A stretch of 64,000 bases of DNA from Liolophura sinensis (lineage: Eukaryota > Mollusca > Polyplacophora > Chitonida > Chitonidae), in the NCBI RefSeq assembly GCF_032854445.1, contig NC_088297.1, forward strand, positions 20,531,127-20,595,126, written 5' to 3'. Of the stretch, positions 57,854 to 64,000 are shown one piece after another. A program made the translations under genes and the position numbers. Each line of letters opens with the position of its first letter. The first letter of the stretch is position 1. The notes under the pieces were generated by a model that worked only from the letters and a program-made list of their open reading frames with translations, made no database searches and was not told the DNA's origin.

Positions 57854-60800
57854 GTAAGCGTGCGATTTACATGTGGCGAAATATTTTGTACCAGCTTTGA
57901 ACAATAGATAACTTTAGGGCTTGTCATTGGCCAATGGATGATAATTTAAATACTGTATTGCCTGAATTTGTAGAGTATTGGCTGTGTTTTAGCGATATTG
58001 TGAATCTACGGACAAAAAAGATGAAGGGGGATGTTACGTCGGAACTGAAGTATTGAACACGTGGTCAGGCTTGGTACTAGACACAGTAGACCGTAAACTA
58101 TTTTCTGTATATAGGATGGCTTGATTGTCGGCAGCGGGGTTTGCATGCAAACGTCCTTATATTTAGCATTTTCACCAAACCCGTACTGTCACAGCCCGCA
58201 TCATCTAGGCGTATAAACTAAGTGCAGGGAGTAGTAAACTATAGGTGACTGGTTTAGTCACGTGAACGACAACAGTTCTTCCAAGATTCCACATCCAGAA
58301 CAACATTTACAATGAAAATCCCGGCTGTGCGTGGGAAGGTCTACCAGCTACCTGCAGATGGTCGTGGGTTTCCCCCGGGGTTTGTCCGGTTTCATCTCAC
58401 TTTAATGCCGGCTGCCGTTGTATAGGCCCCTAAGTGAAATATTCTCGAGTACAGTGTAAATCACCAATCAAATAGGCCCTAAATAAATAAATACAGTGAA
58501 AATCTGATAACTAAGTTTAACTTTACATTTCACCAGGTGAACCTCTGACAGCTTTGGGGATTTGTGAGGACTACGGTTATACTTACATGCTCATTTCATC
58601 GTGCATTCTGACGTAATTTTTTCCCCCGACGGTCACATGCTTTTATTTATTTTTCATTGGTTAAAATTAAATGGGGAGATGTTCAATTAGCATACAAAGA
58701 AAAACAGGGTAAATAAGACATTTATCAATCTAGTTTTTGTCACCGTCGTTTATATGACAATTGTGCGCTGTATTATTCGAAATTTATACTTTTTTGAAAG
58801 GATTTACTTGTGAAATGGATTTGAACTTCCATCAGACAGCATGTCGGGCCCATAGCTGGTTGCTTACACCACTAGGGGCCTCCGAGGCTCAGTTGGTTAG
58901 CACGCTAGCGCAGCATAATGACCCAGGAGTCTCTCACCAATGCGGTCACTGTGAGTTCAAGTCCAACTCATGCTGGCTTCCTGTCTGTCCGTACGTGGGA
59001 AGGTCTAACAGCAACCTGCGGATGGTCATGGGTTTCCCCCAGGCTCTACCCGGTTTCCTCCCACCATGATGCTGGCCACCGTTGTATAAGTGAAATATTC
59101 TTGAGTATGGCGCAAAACACCAATCAAATAAATAAATAATAAATGCTTATACCACTACAACACTCAAATTATGTGCTAGAGAGTGGTTTGTAGACGCCAT
59201 TAACACAGGTAAGCATGGTAAGGGTTGAATGCCCATGTGCATGTGTCACATGCTTTTGTCATGTGGACTACATTTGAAAAGGGTCTCCTCTAAATTTGGC
59301 TAACCTCATTCAGGGAAGCTTGAATGAATTTATGCGATTGACATAGAAAGTTACATGTTAACCCTTGTCTTTACAACAGCCCAATTTTGTAATATGTGCG
59401 ATGATGTAAAGGCTTGTTGTGAGCTCTCTGTGACTGTGTTGGAGCCAGTAATGGCAGAACCCACCAATACTAACAGAGCGCAGAGATCAACACATTCCCA
59501 CGTGGGACGTCTGAGCGCAATATTTTCACCAATCACTAACAGAGCACCCTGATCTCAAGCGGGATGCCATATGTATTAAAAACATAGCGCTGAAAACTGC
59601 TAGCATATTCACACAACTTACCCATAAAAATGTTACCATCATAGATATTCAGGTATTTAACAAAAAATAATCCAAGAATTCAAATCGCCATAATTGGACA
59701 CATGAGTGTATTAGGTTGGGTAAGGTATGCAAATCACTGCCTGAGCCGTCTAAATTGTTCATGGTTGTTTCTCTTTTAGACAGGACCTATCTTTAAACTG
59801 CTGTGAGCAATCCCTGATTCACCAAGATGGTCAAGGAAGATAGGACCACGTGGAAGTCCAACTACTTCCTGCGTATTATCGTAAGTTTTCACGCAATTAT
59901 CTAAGGCCAAACTGGATCAGATGATTCTGATTGGTCTGATGCTATTTGACCCCTGAGGTTGTGTGTTCAAATCCAGTTCTTGCTGTACCAGCTTCGCCTT
60001 GTCAAGAGGTTTGTCAGGTACCTGACAAAGGTCAGTTTACCCAAGCACCCCACCGGTTTTCTTCATCCGTATGATGATAACCTGATCGCCTTCAGACTGG
60101 AAGGCCTTGTAAAATGTTACATCACCATCTGAAGTATGATGGCAGGGTGGATCTATTAGGATGATGAGGGAGGGGTCGAAGCCGAAAAATAATTGTAGGT
60201 GCGTTACTGGAGCAGGGTTGACACAGTGTGCGCACAGGTAAATGTTTGTGGGTACACCGACTGAGACCTAGCTGCGTATGTGCGCAGATGCACTCTTAAT
60301 TTGAAACCATGCTGGTACGTGAAGATGAATTTAGTACAGTACGTATGTGCGATGATGTAAAGGTTTGTTGTGAGCTCTCTGACTGTGTTGGAGCCAGCAA
60401 TGGCAGAACCCACCAATACTAACAGAGCGCAGAGATCAACACATTCCCACGCGGGACGTCTGAGCACAATATTTCCAGGTAAAGAATTTGAAAATGCCAA
60501 CTAGCGCGCGGAAACCCAACAAATGCCAACCTGGGATATCTGTGCACATTTATAGCATAATATTTGCTGTTCAAAGCCCTTACCAACACCAGTGGACCAC
60601 ATATATTGAAAGTTTGCAATTTCCCAAATAGACTGTCTATGATTTTGCCCAAACTCGATTTTGCGAGTGCACATTAAGTCACTGCTGTTGACCAATCTGC
60701 ATCTCACTTATGAACGTCATCAAATGTCCCTCTATATATACTGATTACAACCCATAACACAGTGACCTGCCTTCGACAGAGAATTCGTATGTTCACTTCC

Positions 60801-63626
60801 TCTCTGTGTCCGTGCAGCAGATCACTTCGGTGGCCTAATGGTTAGAGTGTCCGGCTCGAAGTTTCACAGAACTGAAATTATGTTTACAATAGGTCTGTTA
60901 ACAACCTGCGGATGGTCGTGGGTTTCCTCTGGGCTCTGCGCGGTTTCCTCCCACCATAATGCTGGCCGCCGTCGTATAAGTGAAATATTCTTGAGTACGG
61001 CGTAAAACACCAATCAAATAAATAAATAAATAAATGTTTACAATATGCACAAATAGCGATTGGTAGGGCTAGCACCGGAGAGGTCAGAGCAGGGAAACTT
61101 GACTGGTTGGCCCTGTGTCAGTATAATGTGAATGGGTCGGGTGTCATGTCTGGTGTCTTCGGCATGATACTTCAGTGATGACAGCACTTTGGCAGCATGG
61201 ACTTTAGCTGCCACAAGAAGATGTAGTATATGTGCACACACCTAATGACTCCTCGTCGTCAAATGAATGAATAATTTTGTTGAGTACAATGTTACATACA
61301 GTTAATCCCATTTTCTCAACCTTCTCGAATATAAAACAGTAACTGTCGATGCAGTTTACGCACATTTTTAAGTTGATTTTGGAGATAAAACTACAGCGGT
61401 TGGATTGACTGATTTCAGGGCTTCATGGAAAGTGCAATTTCATTAGTCTACACAGGCTAATACCTTGTATTATATGTATAATATGCTTGAACAAACACCT
61501 TACAAACAAGTGAAAAGGTTGAAGAATTACAGAAAAATGTATAACAGAACAAAAGTCTTGGAGAAAGTAAGCAGATGACGATGCTCATATGACCGTTTGC
61601 ATTGTCCATTACCTAATAATGAAGACCACTTGTGCATATTCGTGTGTCACACGTGGAAAAGTTTGTCAGTAATTTGTCTAAGGTGTGTGGGTTACAAGTA
61701 TGTCATTACACAACAAATACATAAATATGGCCAAATCCACAAATGAATGTCACGTGAATTTAATGGGAGTGGAATATATTACATTGTGGTGGTGTGAAAT
61801 TGAATAGATTCACGATGCAGTCGGTGTGAGTTCAAGTCCAACTTGTGCTGCCTTCCTCTCCGGTCTGTCAGTAACCTGCAGATGGTCGTGGGTTTTCCCC
61901 CGGGCTCTGCTCGGTTTCCTCCCACTATAATGCTGGCCGCCGTCGTATAAGTGAAATATTTTTGAGTACGGTGTAAAACACCAGTTAAATAAATCAATAA
62001 AATAGATTCACAAGGATGTGTGATGTGTTTTGCAGCAATTGTTGGATGAATATCCCAAGTGTTTCCTGGTCAACGCCGACAATGTGGGCTCCAAACAGAT
62101 GCAGAAAGTACGCCAAGCCCTTCGCAACAAGGCTGGTAAGTTTGAACTTCCAGGTGTCTGTTTAAGGCAACTCCTCCGTCGCATGAATTATTCTATACAG
62201 ATAATATCTTACCTCTTTCAACACTTTTCAAGCATCATATTCTTCGGCTGTGTTTGGAGAGGTTTGCCAGCAACCCGGTTGGGGTTTTCCCACTGACTCT
62301 GCCCGGTTTCCTCCCAGTATAATTCTTGTATGAGCAAAATATTCTTTGAGTTTTTGGCGTAAACACAAATGAAATAAATAAATAAATTTTTTGTGTTTAT
62401 CTCCCCTTCGGATGAGTATTGTGGTTCACTTATGTCTATTTGTGTATTCTCCTTGCAGTGGTGCTCATGGGAAAGAACACCATGATGAGGAAGGCTGTTC
62501 GTGGACATCTTGAGAACAACCCAAACCTGGAGAAGCTCCTGCCACACATCAAGGGAAATGTGGGGTTTGTCTTCACCAAGCTTGATCTCCTTGACATCCG
62601 TGTCATTCTCACTGAGAACAAGGTAAGGATGGGTTCACTGCACAATGGTGAGGGTATGAGTTCAGTCCTGGCATTGGGCACGGATTTATGTTGGTTTATA
62701 TGTCCCTAGGGGTGTCTAGATTGAAAGGAATAGCTTGGCATGAAAGGTGACTAACCCAGAGCTCTCCCATGTGAGCTTGGTGGATAAACTAAGACCTTTT
62801 CATTGATAACGTAAAGGCCATCTGGAGCTTCTAACCATTGTGGTCACTGTGAGTTCAAGTGCAGCACATGCAGGCTTCCTATCAGATTGCATAACGCTGG
62901 TTGCCATCATATCAGTGAAATATTCCTGAGTACGGCATAAAACGCCAGTAAAAAAAAGTTTACGAATCAGTTTTTCAAATTTTTCTTTTTGATCTTTTCC
63001 ATGTTCTGACTGCATTGCTGGTGATGCAGTAGTTGTTAAAGAGAATTATTTTTAAATATACTGGGATATTATGATATCTATGAACTGTATTTCTTGTGTT
63101 TTTTGGGTTTTGACTGATTTTTGTATACCACATAGGTAAAGCTTTTAGTATAGGAGAGAGCAACTTTTAGTGTAGTTTATGCACCTTTTTTGTCTACATT
63201 GAAGGGATTGGCTAATTTCAGAGCTACAAACATATTTCATCAGCCTACACAGAATAATGCCCTCAAAACATGCTTGAATCGACATCTGGCAAACATGGGA
63301 AAAGGTTGAAGAATTACAGTAGCTGGTGTTAGAAAGCCTTCCTTTCCTTCTGGTTTGGACTTTGGATGTTGTAATTCTCCGGAATCCGAGACGTTCTCAC
63401 CATGATATGACTGACACACTACCGGCTCAGTCATTATGCCCTGCTCATTCACACATTCTTTTTGTCTCTTTCCCTTCAGGTGAAAGCCCCAGCCCGTCCA
63501 GGTGCCATCGCTCCTCTGGACGTCAAGGTGCCCGCCCAGAACACCGGGCTTGGTCCCGAGAAGACCTCCTTCTTCCAGGCTCTCTCCATCCCCACTAAGA
63601 TCACCAAGGGGAGCATTGAAATCTTG
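57827..63626 (+). CDS. RPLP0: 60S acidic ribosomal protein P0 (uL10), 5' part
   Basis: Coding exons 59827-59880 (preceded in the same exon by UTR from 59780), 62036-62135, 62459-62622 and 63480-63626, all GT-AG with phases 0, 1, 0, 0; a likely non-coding first exon is at 57827-57853. They encode the first 155 residues of about 315. The sequence is typical eukaryotic P0: [57 protein letters not shown] and [20 protein letters not shown]0 binds 28S rRNA at the ribosomal stalk base through this N-terminal domain and holds P1/P2 dimers through its C-terminal part, which lies beyond the window. Introns carry SINEs and two copies of a snoRNA-like element. Confidence 0.97.
58319..58497 (+). mobile_element. 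SINE-2 copy in RPLP0 intron 1
   Basis: CTGTGCGTGGGAAGGTCTAC, CTGCAGATGGTCGTGGGTTT, and tail CAATCAAATAGGCCCTAAAT. Confidence 0.88.
58875..59142 (+). mobile_element. full-length SINE-2 copy in RPLP0 intron 1
   Basis: The best reference copy: head GGGCCTCCGAGGCTCAGTTG with A-box CTCAGTTGGTTAGCAC and B-box GAGTTCAAGTCC, core AACCTGCGGATGGTCATGGG and CCACCATGATGCTGGCCACC, tail TAAGTGAAATATTCTTGAGT, then CCAATCAAATAAATAAATAA. Confidence 0.93.
59393..59525 (+). ncRNA. candidate intronic snoRNA-like element, copy 1
   Basis: 133 nt in RPLP0 intron 1, sense strand, matching copy 2 in intron 2 with four substitutions and a 2-nt indel, and with sharp ends. A hairpin GTGTTGG/CCAATAC (7 bp, one G-U) encloses GCC/GGC; a second hairpin has TCCC/GGGA inside GCGC/GCGC. 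Between them lies ATACTA, which fits an H box (ANANNA), and the element ends ATATTT, as a variant ACA box three bases from the end would. A box C-like ATGATGT at the 5' end and CTGA at the 3' end make a C/D reading possible too. Ribosomal protein introns are common snoRNA hosts. Confidence 0.5.
59780..59880 (+). CDS. RPLP0: RPLP0 exon 2 (start codon exon)
   Basis: Acceptor TTTCTCTTTTAG, donor ATTATC/GTAAGTTT. 47 bases of 5' UTR, then ATG at 59827 (context CCAAGATGG) and 18 codons, [18 protein letters not shown], in phase 0. Confidence 0.95.
60344..60474 (+). ncRNA. candidate intronic snoRNA-like element, copy 2
   Basis: 131 nt in RPLP0 intron 2, same sense as copy 1. The differences are: GGC to GGT near the start, loss of GT in CTCTCTGTGAC, CAGTAAT to CAGCAAT in a hairpin loop, CACGTGGG to CACGCGGG in the apical loop, and GAGCGCAA to GAGCACAA near the 3' end. 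The last weakens the outer GCGC stem but creates an ACA. The flanking intron sequence is unrelated, so this is a discrete unit. Confidence 0.5.
60827..61034 (+). mobile_element. SINE-2 copy in RPLP0 intron 2
   Basis: A tRNA-like start (GGTGGCCTAATGGTTAGAGT) joins a consensus-like core (CTGCGGATGGTCGTGGGTTT, CCACCATAATGCTGGCCGCC) and a perfect tail TATAAGTGAAATATTCTTGA, then CAAATAAATAAATAAATAAA. The intact tail suggests recent activity. Confidence 0.9.
61100..61296 (+). mobile_element. SINE-3 copy in RPLP0 intron 2
   Basis: ACTGGTTGGCCCTGTGTCAG, GGGTGTCATGTCTGGTGTCT, then the SINE-1-type tail CTCCTCGTCGTCAAATGAAT and TTGTTGAGTACAATGTTA. Confidence 0.8.
61799..62008 (+). mobile_element. SINE-2 copy in RPLP0 intron 2
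   Basis: B-box TGAGTTCAAGTCC, core CTGCAGATGGTCGTGGGTTT, CCACTATAATGCTGGCCGCC, tail AGTTAAATAAATCAATAAAA. It ends only about 27 bases before the next coding exon, between branch-point territory and acceptor. Confidence 0.9.
62036..62135 (+). CDS. RPLP0: RPLP0 exon 3
   Basis: Acceptor GTGTTTTGCAG, donor GCTG/GTAAGTTTG; phase 0 in and phase 1 out. 33 codons: [20 protein letters not shown], then [13 protein letters not shown], the conserved rRNA-binding start of P0. Confidence 0.97.
62250..62385 (+). mobile_element. diverged SINE-2 copy in RPLP0 intron 3
   Basis: GGTTTGCCAGCAACCCGGTT, CCGGTTTCCTCCCAGTATAA, tail GAAATAAATAAATAAA; occupies much of this 323-bp intron. Confidence 0.75.
62459..62622 (+). 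CDS. RPLP0: RPLP0 exon 4
   Basis: Acceptor TTCTCCTTGCAG, donor AACAAG/GTAAGGAT; phase 1 in and phase 0 out. Begins [20 protein letters not shown] and includes [20 protein letters not shown]. Confidence 0.98.
62815..62957 (+). mobile_element. diverged SINE-2 copy in RPLP0 intron 4
   Basis: TCTAACCATTGTGGTCACTG, GAGTTCAAGTGCAGCACATG, then a shortened core and GTGAAATATTCCTGAGTACG, GCATAAAACGCCAG. Confidence 0.75.
63480..63626 (+). CDS. RPLP0: RPLP0 exon 5
   Basis: Acceptor CTTTCCCTTCAG, donor ATCTTG/GTAAGTCT; phase 0 on both sides, 49 codons. [20 protein letters not shown], then [20 protein letters not shown] and ITKGSIEIL, the highly conserved middle of P0. The next exon lies outside the window. 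Confidence 0.98.
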
Positions 63627-63812
63627 GTAAGTCTTCCACACCACTCCATTTTGTTTGTGTCGTACTAATTGTTTTCCCCTGAAAAGGGTTGTCATGTGTA
63701 TTTCTCGAGTGCATGTGTCCTCGGGGATATGTACTAAAATTTCGGATTTGTGACATGATAGAGAATTACACCGTAATACTTCTTGATAAAATGGTCTTTC
63801 TTTTTTGCTGAT

Positions 63813-63870
63813 TCGCTGTCACATCAGTGAAATATTCTTGAGTAAGGCATAACGCACCAGTGAAATCTTG
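63813..63870 (+). mobile_element. SINE-2 tail fragment in RPLP0 intron 5
   Basis: CTGTCACATCAGTGAAATAT, then TCTTGAGTAAGGCATAACGC and ACCAGTGAAAT. Confidence 0.65.
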
Positions 63871-63947
63871 CAGTTGGTTAAAATGTTTTGGAGGTGGATG
63901 GAAAGGAGACAATGTGAGGAAGTAATGGAATTATTCTTTAGAATTCT

Positions 63948-64000
63948 GACCGGCCCGGATAGCACAGTTGGTAGAGCGTCCGCTTCGGGACCGGTAGATC
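63948..64000 (+). mobile_element. SINE-1 copy, cut by window end
   Basis: GACCGGCCCGGATAGCACAG, TTGGTAGAGCGTCCGCTTCG and GGACCGGTAGATC: the exact head of SINE-1, identical over this stretch to the 54.8-kb copy. Confidence 0.95.

Overview
This is intron-rich, repeat-laden metazoan DNA: long gene-poor stretches, GT-AG split genes, tRNA-derived SINEs, a decayed LINE, minisatellites and AT/GT microsatellites. The SINE repertoire (two abundant tRNA-headed families, one ending in a CAAATAAATAAATA tail) and the ribosomal protein P0 sequence suggest a marine lophotrochozoan, most likely a mollusc. That placement is inference; no species can be named from sequence alone.

Layout. 1-3.8 kb holds three tandem arrays (79-bp, 54-bp and another 79-bp family with alternating monomer types). 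3.8-22.9 kb has no gene I can defend; it holds a 24-bp minisatellite (about 15.1-16.07 kb) with a SINE inserted at its edge and a few orphan exon-like ORFs. 22.9-34.2 kb carries a plus-strand, five-exon calmodulin-like gene (four canonical EF-hands after a basic, Ser-rich N-terminus). 34.2-39.9 kb is the repeat-filled space between two convergent genes, with a 63-bp VNTR inside a SINE and a near-perfect hairpin. 39.9-46.6 kb carries a minus-strand gene whose ankyrin-repeat exons splice, with matching phases, into a second four-EF-hand calmodulin-like module. 46.6-57.8 kb is intergenic: SINEs, an AT-rich tandem region, a long TA/TGCG/TG microsatellite and a broken LINE with its own 33-bp coding repeat. 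From 57.8 kb to the window end is the 5' half of RPLP0 (plus strand), with a 5'TOP-like first exon and two copies of a 133-nt structured element, one in each of its first two introns.

The two EF-hand genes lie tail to tail and share intron position and phase at every EF-hand boundary, so they look like an inverted local duplication in which one copy gained (or the other lost) an ankyrin module. In the plus-strand copy, the EF-hand-2 splice donor with its exon flank has been amplified into a roughly 10-unit, 38-bp array inside the intron, making a row of decoy donors. These two points, plus the paired intronic snoRNA-like elements of RPLP0, are the most novel content. Nothing in the window resembles a prokaryotic operon, a defence system or a CRISPR array.
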